In this document: positions 38,201 through 47,442 of the stretch, piece by piece
How positions within the stretch are numbered: the first letter of the stretch is position 1
Layout: every line of letters starts with the position of its first letter
Assembly (NCBI RefSeq): GCF_002836745.1
Contig: NZ_PJAR01000024.1
Span: forward strand, 451,174 to 515,173
Direction of reading: 5' to 3'
Length of the DNA: 64,000 nt
Source of the DNA: Glaciecola sp. 33A
Lineage (GTDB): Bacteria; Pseudomonadota; Gammaproteobacteria; Enterobacterales; Alteromonadaceae
The notes under the pieces: generated by a model
What the model was told of the DNA's origin: nothing
Seen by the model: only the letters and a program-made list of their open reading frames with translations
Database searches by the model: none
Position numbers and translations under genes: made by a program

Positions 38201-38458
38201 GCCAGTGCAGCCACTATTACCGGTGACCCTGATGTTTACTTAGATTGTGTCGCTGAATCTGCGTTCTATTCTGATTTGTCTCTAACTTGGACTCCAAATG
38301 ATACCTTCAGTACTACATTTGGTATCAGTAATATTACGGATGAATCGCCAGCAACAGTTTCTAGTGGTCAAGGAAACGATCGTGGTGGACGTATGACAGG
38401 TTCTGGTTATGATCAGGTTGGACAGAGCGTATTCTGGTTAGCTAAGTATAAGTTCTAA
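35264..38458 (+). CDS. TonB-dependent outer membrane receptor
   Basis: This is an approximately 1064-residue receptor, probably taking up laminari-oligosaccharides across the outer membrane. I place the start at the TTG at 35264, with GGAG nine bases upstream and a standard signal peptide following (KFKNNKLSNAVRIALVVGVT, ending in AAYAQ). The ATG at 35174 would add 30 hydrophilic residues and lacks a ribosome site. EKIVVTGTRISRDEFASASPI looks like the TonB-box/plug start. The plug domain (to about 190) has VGLRGLGAERTLILLDGNRL and SAIYGADAVAGVINVIL. The beta-barrel ends in an aromatic VFWLAKYKF. A terminator follows, shared with the convergent halogenase gene. Confidence 0.93.
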   Translation: MKFKNNKLSNAVRIALVVGVTVNAIPAAYAQDDEEKVTTEKIVVTGTRISRDEFASASPIQVLNVDDAKQAGITNVGDMLQRISLVNGTQIDNTINTNSGNSNATEAPPAGGVGSVNVGLRGLGAERTLILLDGNRLGASGVRGAPSQPDLSLIPLDMVDRIEVLSDSASAIYGADAVAGVINVILKDSFDGAQLSVNITSPSDAGGEVKQLSFVTGAEGERFKFIFGGEYYERERIALGDRVDCIERKEINASTGEQYNYCRNGFPDNAALSSNDASGNIWNFYTPGQSNLTNPLTGQPVPNWSNQANIPDVWSAQYPFLGTQVGNDRFTLNPDYSDVPDRLRSDLVSPVTRFSLMSSGSYFPEWGEQDNIAITFATSYFHRHLTNKASTEQIYPGIPALIPYENSEGNIVLNADGTRDLVPNPLNPFGTDALPIITIDNLKQERDVELDHFRFSTGINGDLPGQWAKDNGWTFDLFASYDRGDGAASQPIMDERNLIFTIETLRLDSNGELACGVPIVANNTWGGIISAQDCVPVDFFNTGLYGNSGDSTGSLTAAEAGYLIGQRVNRTVVTQSVLSGFTTGELFSFDNGGTASLVVGVEARRDTIDSQADFNGANGLIVAESPGTEGITAGARTINEIFGELSLPILREVDGAHDLTVDLAMRYTDESNFGGENTERVRVTYAPLDWMSFSAAYGTSFRTPNLREQFLGDQFDGTSGGSDPCNGAAFADGSPAVYDPGLETRTQLTLDNCVLSGANPFTLGSQGSTTIPVKIGGAVDNLLPETSDQTTFTFKAQPIDNDDMSFDFSITYFDIEIENTIQSVSAGFILDRCFSDVPGLASPFCSLVGARNQNLSEATRFVADVDASFVNIGAEVSTGYDLNTRLGLNYDNYDIVWTVQATFQDERSQTIIKDDTLPNGGKDDFVGTFGTPEIRLVTQLMFNMGDYSLVYSGRFIDETSRFIRDPATSGSTCLASNAGASAATITGDPDVYLDCVAESAFYSDLSLTWTPNDTFSTTFGISNITDESPATVSSGQGNDRGGRMTGSGYDQVGQSVFWLAKYKF

Positions 38459-38504
38459 TCAAGTTTCTATGTAAATACGGACTCTTATAACGTTTAAGAG
38501 CCAT

Positions 38505-38540
38505 AAAAAAACCCCACTTCCTTTCGGATTTGGGGTTTTT
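38505..38540. terminator. Bidirectional terminator between receptor and halogenase genes
   Basis: AAAAAACCCCA (38506-38516) pairs with TGGGGTTTTT (38531-38540), with A and T tracts on both sides, so it can stop transcription from both convergent genes. Confidence 0.88.
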
Positions 38541-38569
38541 ATTTGCTACGTATTAAATTCTCAATTGAC

Positions 38570-40084
38570 TTATTTTAGTGCGTCGAGAGCCTCAAGGTGA
38601 GCACTATAATTGGAACCACAGCGTTTAATAAAATCGTCTAATTCATACATATTAACAGACTGATTACCCTGATTTTGTGGCTTTACATTTTCCTTTGAAG
38701 GAAACACACCATATCCTGCAAATAATATTTGCCAAGACACAAGGGGAAAGAAACTACCGCTATCATATTTTCTAATTTCTTCTGCTAAATTATTTGGAGA
38801 GGAACCCAACCAGCTTTGCACGATAGCCATAAATGAAGGGGTCATATTTTGGTTTTCTGCGTTATCACGCCAATATTCAGTATCGCGCCTAGAATTCATT
38901 CGATAATGCGCTACGATGTAGTCGACTACACCATCAAATCCACGGTCAATAATCTGATTATATTTTTGTTGATTTTGATTGGTAAAATTGCCATTTTCAA
39001 ATTCAGTTATAAAGTGACCAATGCTGTTATACACAAGGTGAAGCGCCATGGCTTCAATCGGTTCGAGAAACCCCTGCGATAATCCGACGGCCAGACAATT
39101 TTGACTCCAATTTTTTTCAAGCCTTCCTTGCTTCCACTTTACAGTTCTAACCTCTACATCCGCTTCCAATAAACCTAAATGTTCTCTGAATTCAGTTTCA
39201 GCATCGGCTATCGAACAGTATTTGGAACTGAATACATAGCCATTGCCTGTTCTACTGGTTAGCGGAATATCCCATGCCCAACCATGTTTTAATGCCGTAC
39301 TTTTGGTTTGTGAATTCAAGCTATGTTTATCACTGGGTGTTGCAACGACGACTGCTGTGTCGTTAAACAGCATTTTGTCGAGTTTTATATACGGTACTTT
39401 TAATGTCTTTTCTAACAGAACCCCTGCAAAACCAGTACAGTCGACAAAAAAATCTGCCTCTAGTGATTCGCCTTCTTTAAAATCAAGACTACGAACTTCA
39501 CCATTTTCTTTTTGATTAACACGAGTCACATGACGTGATAAATGTTCCACACCACATTGTTGCGCTTTTTTTCTTAAAAACTTACCTAATAAACCTGAAT
39601 CAAAATGATAGCCATTAGGATGGTCAAAGGGAAAATTATGATTTGCTTTAGGACTCTTTTGATTTTGAGAGAGATAAGATCCAAGGAAAAAACGGTCTGG
39701 ATGTGCCTCTACATCAAAATTATGCCTTCTTAATTGACAATTACGATCAAACTTAGGAAAGGTATGGTTATCCATTTTGGATGGAAAAGGATGACAGTAC
39801 GTTTCGAATCCGGGAATTGATGTCCAGCCTTCAAAGGTAATGCCATTTTTGTATGTTGCATTGCATTCAGGCATCCATTCTGAGTCTTGGACACCTATCT
39901 CTTGAAAAAAGTTTTGTAGGGAAGGTGTTGAGCCTTCTCCTACACCCACGATACCAACGTCAGGCGATTCGATTAATGTGAGCTGTATGTCTTTATCTTT
40001 CCACCTGGCAGCCATCAGATTAGCAGTCATCCACCCCGCAGTACCACCGCCCAGAATGACTATTTTTAGCTTATTTTGATTCAT
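38570..40084 (-). CDS. Flavin-dependent halogenase (tryptophan halogenase family)
   Basis: This 504-residue cytoplasmic protein has an N-terminal FAD-binding Rossmann motif (GGGTAGWMTANLMAARW, about 12-28), VGVGEGSTPSLQNFF, and the family-defining WxWxIP in GWAWDIPLTSRTGNGYVFS, followed by the NCLAVGLSQGFLEPIEAMAL segment. In biochemically known members, reduced flavin, O2 and halide give HOCl, which a lysine directs to the substrate. Relatives encoded beside TonB-dependent receptors in Alteromonadales have no proven substrate, and the link with carbohydrate uptake is unexplained. The gene is convergent with the receptor, separated by a shared terminator. Confidence 0.93.
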   Translation of the reverse strand: MNQNKLKIVILGGGTAGWMTANLMAARWKDKDIQLTLIESPDVGIVGVGEGSTPSLQNFFQEIGVQDSEWMPECNATYKNGITFEGWTSIPGFETYCHPFPSKMDNHTFPKFDRNCQLRRHNFDVEAHPDRFFLGSYLSQNQKSPKANHNFPFDHPNGYHFDSGLLGKFLRKKAQQCGVEHLSRHVTRVNQKENGEVRSLDFKEGESLEADFFVDCTGFAGVLLEKTLKVPYIKLDKMLFNDTAVVVATPSDKHSLNSQTKSTALKHGWAWDIPLTSRTGNGYVFSSKYCSIADAETEFREHLGLLEADVEVRTVKWKQGRLEKNWSQNCLAVGLSQGFLEPIEAMALHLVYNSIGHFITEFENGNFTNQNQQKYNQIIDRGFDGVVDYIVAHYRMNSRRDTEYWRDNAENQNMTPSFMAIVQSWLGSSPNNLAEEIRKYDSGSFFPLVSWQILFAGYGVFPSKENVKPQNQGNQSVNMYELDDFIKRCGSNYSAHLEALDALK

Positions 40085-40718
40085 TTTCTATCTTCCAAAA
40101 CAAGTTATCCTTTATTAATAAATGATATCTGCTATCTAACATCAATGTAACAACTGCATCGTCGCAATCGTCTTTGGTAGCAAGTCTATAAGTTACATAT
40201 TGGCGGAATACTATGCATTTACACCGTTCAATATATATACCTCAAATGCGCCTATAAAGTTGTAAAATAGCATTTTTTATTTGATGGTTACGAGTACTAT
40301 TGATCTGCTTATTTGATATATATTAAAGCTCGTTTCCATCCGAAATTGTAGCAGGTTTACTCTCCCATTCAATGACTTTCTACAAGGACAGCATGAGGCT
40401 TTGATTGCTCATAGATAGAGCATCTTTTGCTTTGGGGACAGAAAACGTGCAGTCAATAAATTTCTGATAGTACACAGTTGAGTCTTATCTTTGGTCACCC
40501 TCGTGCGCACTATCCATAGTCATAATAAAATCAAACTCTGTTGAATCGATTATACTTATGCTTTAGTTTAGTCTACTAGTCGTTTTAGATTCACAAAAGT
40601 ATGCATTAGTCAGCGCCGTCGCTTAACTTAACAATAAGTTTGAGGACAGCCATTTACTATTATTAAATACCGACAACCAACATCTGTTCTGGGTTGTTGT
40701 CAAAATGGAGGAATAATC
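40085..40718. other. 634-base gene-free region
   Basis: Between the divergent halogenase and CocE-type genes I find no open frame longer than about 30 codons, no tRNA and no strong hairpin. An AT-rich presumed promoter region for the halogenase lies at its left end, and GGAGG for the next gene at its right end. Confidence 0.5.
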
Positions 40719-42602
40719 ATGAATATTAAAACATTACTTTTTATCAGTAGTTTGGTACTGGGTATAATATCATCCTCGTCAGTCTTAGCCGATGATAAAG
40801 AAGACTATAAAGCATTAATGGACATGGCAACTAGCGATACAATGGTCATGATGCCCATGCGCGATGGGGTGCGTTTGGCTACCGACGTTTATCGACCTAA
40901 AAATGCCGTCGGTAAACTGCCTACGATATTATTAAAGACCCCGTATAATGAAAATAAACTGCAACGTGGTAGTCTTCGAATGGCAAAGCTCGCAGTAAAA
41001 AATGGTTATGCTTTCGTTATCCAAAATGAACGGGGTCGATATTATTCTGAAGGTGAGTGGCAAATACTAGGTCATCCACGTACTGATGGTTATGACACCT
41101 TATCCTGGATCGAAGAACAAGAATGGTCTTCTGGCAAAGTGGGTACTTTTGGTTGCTCGTCCTCCGCCGAATGGCAACTGGGTTTAGCTGCCCAAAATCA
41201 TCCTGCCCACACCGCAATGGTGCCGGCTGCAGCTGGTGCTGGCATTGGAAAAGTCGGTCGATATACCGAACAGGGTAACTGGTACAAAGGAGGCGTTCAT
41301 CAAACCTTATTTAGTATCTGGCTGTATAGTGTGCAGCAAAACCTAGCGCCGCGATTTCCTGATAGCTTAACGCAAAAACAGCTACAACGCCTGCGTAAGT
41401 CGTATGACTTATCCGCTGAAATGCCTGAGGTTGATTGGAAGGAGCAAACTAAAAAGCTGCCACTGGAATCGTGGTTTGAAAACATAAATGGTAACGATGG
41501 CCCCTTTTTAGAAATGGTAAAACGTGAACCCGGAGATCCCGAGTGGTTAGAAGGCGGTTTGTACCATGACACCGAAGATTTTGGTGTTCCTGCTCTCTGG
41601 CTTAATAGTTGGTATGACGTTTCACAGGGTCCTAATCTAGATCTGTTTAATCACGTCACAAAAAATGCATCCGATCCCGAAGTACGAGACAACCAGTATA
41701 TGGTTATTGCACCAAATCTGCACTGTGGCTTTTGGCGTATTCCGAAATACGACGATTTGATTGTTGGTGAACGAAACATGGGACGAGTCAAGATGGACCC
41801 TGACGCGCTTATTATTGAATGGTTCGATTACTGGATGAAAGATGCAAAGAGTGATTTCAAAAAGAATAATTCGAAAGTAAAATACTTCACAATGGGCGCA
41901 AACGAATGGCAAACTGCTGATAACTGGCCACCCAAGAGTTCTAAGCCTGTGACACTATATTTAAGCAGTGCAGGCGAGGCTAATAGTCTATATGGTGATG
42001 GCAAATTACAATTAACAAAATCATCTAAGTCTGAGCAGGATAATTATCAATATGACCCAATGAATCCAGTGCAAGCACTAGGCGGCAGTGTATGCTGTAA
42101 TTCAGGGGCTTCACCCGGCGGGTCCTATGATCAGAGAGCGATAGAAGCTCGACAAGATGTGCTTGTTTATAGCAGTGAGCCACTTGATAAGGATATGGAA
42201 GTTACCGGTCATATTGATATTACGCTGTATGTTTCATCCGACGCTAAAGATACTGACTTTACGGTAAAGCTAGTCGACGTAGACCCCGATGGCGTTGCAT
42301 ACAATGTGGACGACACTATTCAGCGTGCACGTTACAGAGAGGGTTACAAAACACCGGTGTTTATGCAAAAAGGTGAAGTCTATGAACTCAACTTCAGCCC
42401 TTTATCAACCAGCAATCTGTTTAAAGCCGGACATAGGATCAGACTTGAAGTTTCATCAAGTAAGTTTCCACAATATATGCGTAATTTAAATACGGGAGGC
42501 AATAATTATGATGAAATTAAAGCCGTTGTAGCCAATAATTCGATTCATCACGCTAATCAATATCAGTCGCGAATTGTGCTACCGGTCAAAACCGTAGAAT
42601 AA
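40719..42602 (+). CDS. CocE/NonD-family exported hydrolase
   Basis: This 627-residue serine hydrolase has a signal peptide (about 1-24, ending in SSVLAD). The N-terminal alpha/beta-hydrolase domain (S15 type) has MMPMRDGVRLATDVYRP and the nucleophile serine in GTFGCSSSAEWQLGLA. The C-terminal jelly-roll domain (about 400-627) has YVSSDAKDTDFTVKLVDVDPDG and HRIRLEVSSSKFPQY, typical of the X-Pro dipeptidyl-peptidase C-terminal region. Such enzymes cleave esters, amides or N-terminal dipeptides; the substrate is unknown. A perfect GGAGG stands 8 bases before the ATG. It is transcribed alone and convergent with the MipA/OmpV gene. Confidence 0.9.
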   Translation: MNIKTLLFISSLVLGIISSSSVLADDKEDYKALMDMATSDTMVMMPMRDGVRLATDVYRPKNAVGKLPTILLKTPYNENKLQRGSLRMAKLAVKNGYAFVIQNERGRYYSEGEWQILGHPRTDGYDTLSWIEEQEWSSGKVGTFGCSSSAEWQLGLAAQNHPAHTAMVPAAAGAGIGKVGRYTEQGNWYKGGVHQTLFSIWLYSVQQNLAPRFPDSLTQKQLQRLRKSYDLSAEMPEVDWKEQTKKLPLESWFENINGNDGPFLEMVKREPGDPEWLEGGLYHDTEDFGVPALWLNSWYDVSQGPNLDLFNHVTKNASDPEVRDNQYMVIAPNLHCGFWRIPKYDDLIVGERNMGRVKMDPDALIIEWFDYWMKDAKSDFKKNNSKVKYFTMGANEWQTADNWPPKSSKPVTLYLSSAGEANSLYGDGKLQLTKSSKSEQDNYQYDPMNPVQALGGSVCCNSGASPGGSYDQRAIEARQDVLVYSSEPLDKDMEVTGHIDITLYVSSDAKDTDFTVKLVDVDPDGVAYNVDDTIQRARYREGYKTPVFMQKGEVYELNFSPLSTSNLFKAGHRIRLEVSSSKFPQYMRNLNTGGNNYDEIKAVVANNSIHHANQYQSRIVLPVKTVE

Positions 42603-42685
42603 GCGATTAACACTCATAGAGGGTGCGTCATTAAGTTCGTCATTTTTGATATTAGGGGGCTCTTAAGATTAGGGCCACCCACCTC

Positions 42686-43735
42686 TTACCAATTAGCTTT
42701 TGCCTGACTCTTGTAAAAACGCCATACAAAGGCTGCACCGATAGAATAAGTGACTTCTTTTTCAAACAGTGGACTGTCTTTGTTCGCTGCTAAGCTATGA
42801 AATTGTGCCGAACCGCCAATAAATGCACGAATATCGTCACTAACTCGAAATGAAACTCCTAAACTTAGTTCTGAGCCTAAATAGCCCGCCTTAGCATCAT
42901 AGGCTGGGCGCGCCGCAGTTGCGAATTCGGGACGAACTTCATAAAAATAGTCATGTGTTTGTTCGGTGGCAAAAACAGCACCAAATGAAATATTAAATGC
43001 AGTATCTTCGTGTTTAAAGCCACGGTGCTGGTAAGATATTTGCGGTTCAAAAATAAAGCCGCGAGCATTAATGTCACTAAAGTCGGTGGAGAATACAGCT
43101 CGCGCTTGCAGTCGAAAATCGAGTCGGCCTTTGCCAATATTAGTACCTATATTCTCGCCTTTTGCATTCTTATCGAAATCATATTTACCTAACATGAAAA
43201 TCATCTGTGGACCAATTTCACCTAAAAAATCGAGCTCTGGCATGCCAACACGCGCACTATTGTCTTCACTGTCACTTGGCAATGCTGCGCCAAAGGAAAA
43301 GTCGATTTCAAATGTTTCATTTTCGATAATAATGGCTCTTGCTCCGCCACCGTCACCTATACGGAACGTTTCCCCTCGATAAACAACAAAGGGGAGCACT
43401 AGACCAAAGACTCGTCCTTCACTTGAGGCCGGGTATTTAGGATTATAAAAAGCGCCTCCGCCGGCACCAAGCTCCCATAGCGAAAGTGTTGCGTTAACGT
43501 TGTCAAAGCCAGTTAGGCTTCGTTCGATTGGAATGTCGGCTTTGCCAATATCATCGCCTAATGAAATACGGTTATTTTTTTCTTTATCTTGAGATTTGCT
43601 AGACAGAGTCGTGTCTTGTGCATTTTTAGTCTCTTCAGCAGAATAAGCAATAGATGTAAAAATCAGCGTTGAAGTAATTAATCCAAAAAGTACTGACAGT
43701 TTAGGTAAAAAAGGGCGGGTATCAAGTAATGTCAT
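42686..43735 (-). CDS. MipA/OmpV-family outer membrane protein
   Basis: This 349-residue protein has a signal peptide (about 1-32, ending in AYSAEE), a linker rich in charged residues, and then a beta-barrel whose start LWELGAGGGAFYNPKYPASSE and following PFVVYRGETFRIGDGGGARA are typical of MipA/OmpV. It ends with an aromatic-basic tail (AAFVWRFYKSQAKANW). Members act as outer membrane scaffold or channel proteins. A second, broken copy of part of this gene lies about 8 kb upstream at 34908-35037. It is on the same strand as the molybdenum hydroxylase operon, 174 bases downstream of it, and probably separately transcribed. Confidence 0.9.
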   Translation of the reverse strand: MTLLDTRPFLPKLSVLFGLITSTLIFTSIAYSAEETKNAQDTTLSSKSQDKEKNNRISLGDDIGKADIPIERSLTGFDNVNATLSLWELGAGGGAFYNPKYPASSEGRVFGLVLPFVVYRGETFRIGDGGGARAIIIENETFEIDFSFGAALPSDSEDNSARVGMPELDFLGEIGPQMIFMLGKYDFDKNAKGENIGTNIGKGRLDFRLQARAVFSTDFSDINARGFIFEPQISYQHRGFKHEDTAFNISFGAVFATEQTHDYFYEVRPEFATAARPAYDAKAGYLGSELSLGVSFRVSDDIRAFIGGSAQFHSLAANKDSPLFEKEVTYSIGAAFVWRFYKSQAKANW

Positions 43736-43909
43736 TCAGCTTGCTTTCCTAAAGTCTATTTTCTTCAGCGCTGGGTTTATAATTCGCTGATTATCGAGCA
43801 TTTAAGTTGACAGCGTACAGAGAGTTGATCCCAATTCGCTATATAAAAACGCACTGAAAACCGATATTTACCAAACAAGTTTATCAATGCGCCAACTATT
43901 ACTACGAGT

Positions 43910-46198
43910 TTAGACCGTAAAATGTTTATTTACAGGTAAGTCTCTTATTCGTTTACCGCAAGCATGGAATATTGCATTAGTTAAACTTGGTGCAACAGGC
44001 GGTGTACCGGGTTCTCCAACACCACCGGGTATCGCGTCTGACTCAACAATATAAGTCGTGATCAGTGGGCTTTGAGACATTCTTAAAACTTGATAGTCGT
44101 TATAGTTCGATTGCTCGACAGCACCCTCTTTGACCGTGATTTCGCCCATCATCGCTAACGATAAGCCAAATATCATTGACCCCTCTTGTTGCGAGCGAAC
44201 GCGATCAGGGTTAACCACTGTGCCAGCGTCGATACTAGAATGCATTTCGAGAACAGTTACTTTATTGTCTTTTACACGCACTTTTGTTGCCACGGCAACA
44301 TAGCTCACAAAGCTTCGATGCGCGCTAATGCCCCATGCCTCACCATTGGCAGTTGGCTTGTCGGCACCAGATTTAGTCACTACGTCATCTAAAACATTTT
44401 TCAAACGTTTGGTGTCAATAGGGAAACGCTCCAGTGTCTCTCCGTAGTTACCATATTCAAAACCTTGGTCCTTTGGATTAACCAAGCGGTCATCGCCCAA
44501 TAACTGATGCCACATTTTTTGCGTAGGCACTCTAGCTGCATGAGCTAGTTCGTCAACAAAACTGCCTTGAGCAAATGCATGCTGAATATTACATACAGAA
44601 CGAACCCAACCAATTCGAATATGAGCAGGCGCTTTATGCGTTTCACAGGACAAGTTATCAACGTTAAATGGCATATCGCCAAAGCCTAAACTTAACTCGC
44701 CATCGGAGGGCTCATCTGTAGCGCCATCAAATGTCCAACTGATACTCGGGAAGGCGGTTCGTTGTATCCATGCATTTACCATATTATCGGCGGTTAAGCC
44801 GGCCTCAAAATATTGTGAGCTAATGGAATGGTAATAACCTTGGCGAATATCATCTTCTCGACTCCAGATAACCTTTACGGGCTTTCCTGTGTACTTGGCA
44901 AGGAGCGCAGCTTCAATTGAAAAATCAGCTTTTGATTTACGTCCGAAGGCACCACCTAATAGCGTTACGTTTACAGTCACATTCTCTTTTGCAATACCTA
45001 GTGCAGCGGCCACATTTTGTTGAGTATTTTGAGGCGTTTGTGTACAGGCCCATACTTCACACTTGCCGTCTTTAAATACGGCAGTCGCGGCGGGTGGCTC
45101 CATTGGTGCATGCACGAGATAAGGTACAGTATAAGTTGCTACTATTTTTTTCTGTGATTGTTGCATTGCAGCATAAGCATCGCCGCCTTGCCTAATTGTC
45201 TTACCTTTACCGACAATTCGTTGGTTTAATTGCGCCAAGTATTCTGCTGAGTCATGGTCTTTATGAGGACTGTCGCCCCATTTTATGTTTAGTGCTTTTC
45301 GGCCTTGTGATGCCGCCCAAGTATTCGTTGCAATAACAGCAACGCCGTTCGCAGGATTAAAAACCACAGGCGTTGGTTGTTCAGGCATCTTATAAACGTC
45401 GACTACACCGCCCGTTTTCATGGCCGCGGCTTTGTCGAACGATTCAACTTTTGATCCAACGACAGGGTTACGCTCAATACTTGCGTACAACATACCCTCG
45501 AGTGTCACGTCTTGGCCAAAGATAGCATTGCCAGTAACCATGTCGGGTAAATCGATGATTTGTATTGGTTTGCCAATATACTTAAAGTCTTTTTTTGATT
45601 TATAGATTAACGAGTCGGGGGCAGGGGGTTTTATTTTTGAAGCAGGTTCAGCTAGTGCAGCGAAAGATATTTTTTGCTTGGTATTTTTATTAATAACAAA
45701 ACTATCATCAGCATAAACGTCAGCTATCGGCACTGCCCATTGTTCTGCGGCAGCTTGTTCTAATATCGTTCTTGCAGTTGCGCCCATTTCACGCATCTTT
45801 GCATAAAAGTTTCTTATTGAACGCGACCCATCAGTGTTTTGACTGCCATAAGCTTCATTGGCTAAGCCTTGCACAACGTGCACATCCTTCCAAGCAACGC
45901 AAAGTTCATCGGCAACAATTTGAGGAATACTGGTGCGAATACCTTGGCCCATTTCACTGCGGTGACAGACAATGTTGACGCGGCCATTAGTTTCAATCGT
46001 AACAAATAAATTGAGTGTGTTATTGCCTACATGAGAGGCATTTCCATGCGCCCATGCTGGTAAGCTAACAGACAACATAGATCCCAAAACAAAGCCGCTA
46101 GTGGTCATGCCGGTTAACTTCAAAAAATCACGTCGGCTAACAGATTTTGTCTGCTTAATTGATGCGTTATCAGCGGCCTGTTGAAATAATTCAATCAT
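43910..46198 (-). CDS. Periplasmic molybdenum hydroxylase large subunit (IorB-like)
   Basis: This 762-residue molybdopterin-binding subunit is of the xanthine dehydrogenase superfamily. A Tat signal with twin arginine is in [20 protein letters not shown], so it is exported folded. Cofactor-contacting segments include [27 protein letters not shown] and the C-terminal [13 protein letters not shown], with the conserved glutamate of the active site. It most resembles the isoquinoline 1-oxidoreductase/aldehyde oxidase group of two-subunit enzymes. Its ATG overlaps the stop of the iron-sulfur subunit gene by 4 bases. The substrate is unknown, perhaps an aldehyde or aldose given nearby sugar genes. 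Confidence 0.9.
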   Translation of the reverse strand: MIELFQQAADNASIKQTKSVSRRDFLKLTGMTTSGFVLGSMLSVSLPAWAHGNASHVGNNTLNLFVTIETNGRVNIVCHRSEMGQGIRTSIPQIVADELCVAWKDVHVVQGLANEAYGSQNTDGSRSIRNFYAKMREMGATARTILEQAAAEQWAVPIADVYADDSFVINKNTKQKISFAALAEPASKIKPPAPDSLIYKSKKDFKYIGKPIQIIDLPDMVTGNAIFGQDVTLEGMLYASIERNPVVGSKVESFDKAAAMKTGGVVDVYKMPEQPTPVVFNPANGVAVIATNTWAASQGRKALNIKWGDSPHKDHDSAEYLAQLNQRIVGKGKTIRQGGDAYAAMQQSQKKIVATYTVPYLVHAPMEPPAATAVFKDGKCEVWACTQTPQNTQQNVAAALGIAKENVTVNVTLLGGAFGRKSKADFSIEAALLAKYTGKPVKVIWSREDDIRQGYYHSISSQYFEAGLTADNMVNAWIQRTAFPSISWTFDGATDEPSDGELSLGFGDMPFNVDNLSCETHKAPAHIRIGWVRSVCNIQHAFAQGSFVDELAHAARVPTQKMWHQLLGDDRLVNPKDQGFEYGNYGETLERFPIDTKRLKNVLDDVVTKSGADKPTANGEAWGISAHRSFVSYVAVATKVRVKDNKVTVLEMHSSIDAGTVVNPDRVRSQQEGSMIFGLSLAMMGEITVKEGAVEQSNYNDYQVLRMSQSPLITTYIVESDAIPGGVGEPGTPPVAPSLTNAIFHACGKRIRDLPVNKHFTV

Positions 46199-46698
46199 GC
46201 TTTTTCTCCTGCATTTTTAGCTAGGCTAAAATCGACGTTAGTTGTCGACACATTTTTTGCAGCATCTTTAATGGCAGCCTTGATGCGAGGGTAGGTGCCA
46301 CAACGACAAATATTGCCTTGCATTGCATCATCAATAGCGGCGTCATCGGGATTAGGATTACTCTCAAGCAGAGCAACAGCACTCATTATTTGACCTGACT
46401 GGCAATAGCCACATTGCGGAACATTATGCTCCAGCCAAGCTTGTTGAATAGGGTGGCTGGCATCACTGGGTAAGCCCTCTATTGTGGTGATATTTTTACC
46501 CGCAATGGTAGCCAGTGGCATAACACATGAGCGGATTGGTGTACCGTCCATATGTACCGTACAAGCACCACATTGAGCAATACCACAACCGTACTTGGTT
46601 CCTGTCATATCAAGCAAATCACGCAATGCCCAAAGTAACGGCATTTTTGGATCCGCATCAACTTTAATAGGTTTGTCATTTAAGGTAAAACTAATCAT
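46195..46698 (-). CDS. [2Fe-2S] subunit of the molybdenum hydroxylase (IorA-like)
   Basis: This 167-residue protein has two [2Fe-2S] clusters. The plant-type cluster cysteines are in [17 protein letters not shown] and SCVMPL; the second are in [11 protein letters not shown] and [12 protein letters not shown]. The start is the ATG at 46698, with GAGGACAAAGGA upstream. The frame runs 52 codons further but without family similarity and across a G8 tract. It has no signal of its own, so it is probably carried through the Tat system with the large subunit. It passes electrons from the molybdenum site. The operon order is mocA-like, this gene, large subunit. Confidence 0.92.
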   Translation of the reverse strand: MISFTLNDKPIKVDADPKMPLLWALRDLLDMTGTKYGCGIAQCGACTVHMDGTPIRSCVMPLATIAGKNITTIEGLPSDASHPIQQAWLEHNVPQCGYCQSGQIMSAVALLESNPNPDDAAIDDAMQGNICRCGTYPRIKAAIKDAAKNVSTTNVDFSLAKNAGEKA

Positions 46699-46750
46699 TC
46701 CTTTGTCCTCTATGTTTCTCACTGTTGGGGGGGGTTCAACTCGTGCTTGG

Positions 46751-47395
46751 TTACGTTTGGGTATTCGATTGATACGACAATAAATCTTTCTTGGTATCGA
46801 TATCCCGCGCTGCTTCTGGCATATCAATACTGATGATGTGTGCTGCATTGGCACGCAATATATTTCTTGCCCCTTTATCGTTTTCTAGTAAAGCGAGCTC
46901 CGCAAAATATGCTTTGGGGAAAATAGCCGGTGCACCTAGCTTACCATTATAAAAAGCGGCAACAATCTTGTTAGGATTTTTGCGCGATGCTATCATCATA
47001 AGGTTACACTGCTCTGACCGAATTTCCACCTGATCAGTTAATCCAATAAAAACATGAGTGATGTCCTGAGCTAAATTCTCTATACCAGCGGCTATTGAAG
47101 CACCCATTCCTTGTTGCCATTTATGGGCAATGATGGCGTTTACGCTTGGAAATCTGTTACTGCCTAAAGCCGATTCTAAACTAACCTGTTGCAATACGTT
47201 TTTAACGTTACTCGCATTTGCGCCTAACACAACGGTAATTGAGTTAAATTTTGCGTTTTTCAACATCTCTACAGTGCCAACCAGCATCGGCTTCTTATCC
47301 ACAAAAGCAAGCTGTTTAGTATCGTTGAAGCGTCTACTCTCGCCAGCTGCAAGCAGTATTGCTTCGATACAGTAATGTTTATCTTCGGTGTTCAT
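46751..47395 (-). CDS. MocA-like molybdenum cofactor cytidylyltransferase
   Basis: This 214-residue nucleotidyltransferase has the MobA-like signature [20 protein letters not shown] at about residues 13-32 and the later GLTDQVEI segment with the metal-binding aspartate. MocA attaches CMP to molybdopterin for the xanthine-dehydrogenase-type enzymes. Here it directly precedes such an enzyme's genes, which supports this over Mob[15 protein letters not shown] is also characteristic. The gene follows the GntR regulator by 47 bases on the same strand and may be on the same transcript. Confidence 0.85.
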   Translation of the reverse strand: MNTEDKHYCIEAILLAAGESRRFNDTKQLAFVDKKPMLVGTVEMLKNAKFNSITVVLGANASNVKNVLQQVSLESALGSNRFPSVNAIIAHKWQQGMGASIAAGIENLAQDITHVFIGLTDQVEIRSEQCNLMMIASRKNPNKIVAAFYNGKLGAPAIFPKAYFAELALLENDKGARNILRANAAHIISIDMPEAARDIDTKKDLLSYQSNTQT

Positions 47396-47442
47396 GCTAC
47401 GTCTTTAGCTGTTGTTGAGTATGCTCCGTCATATTAGGACCC

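Noticed and set aside
46699-46854. N-terminal extension of the iron-sulfur subunit
   Set aside because: The extension crosses the G8 tract and overlaps the MocA-like gene. A well-placed ribosome site and family start support the ATG at 46698.
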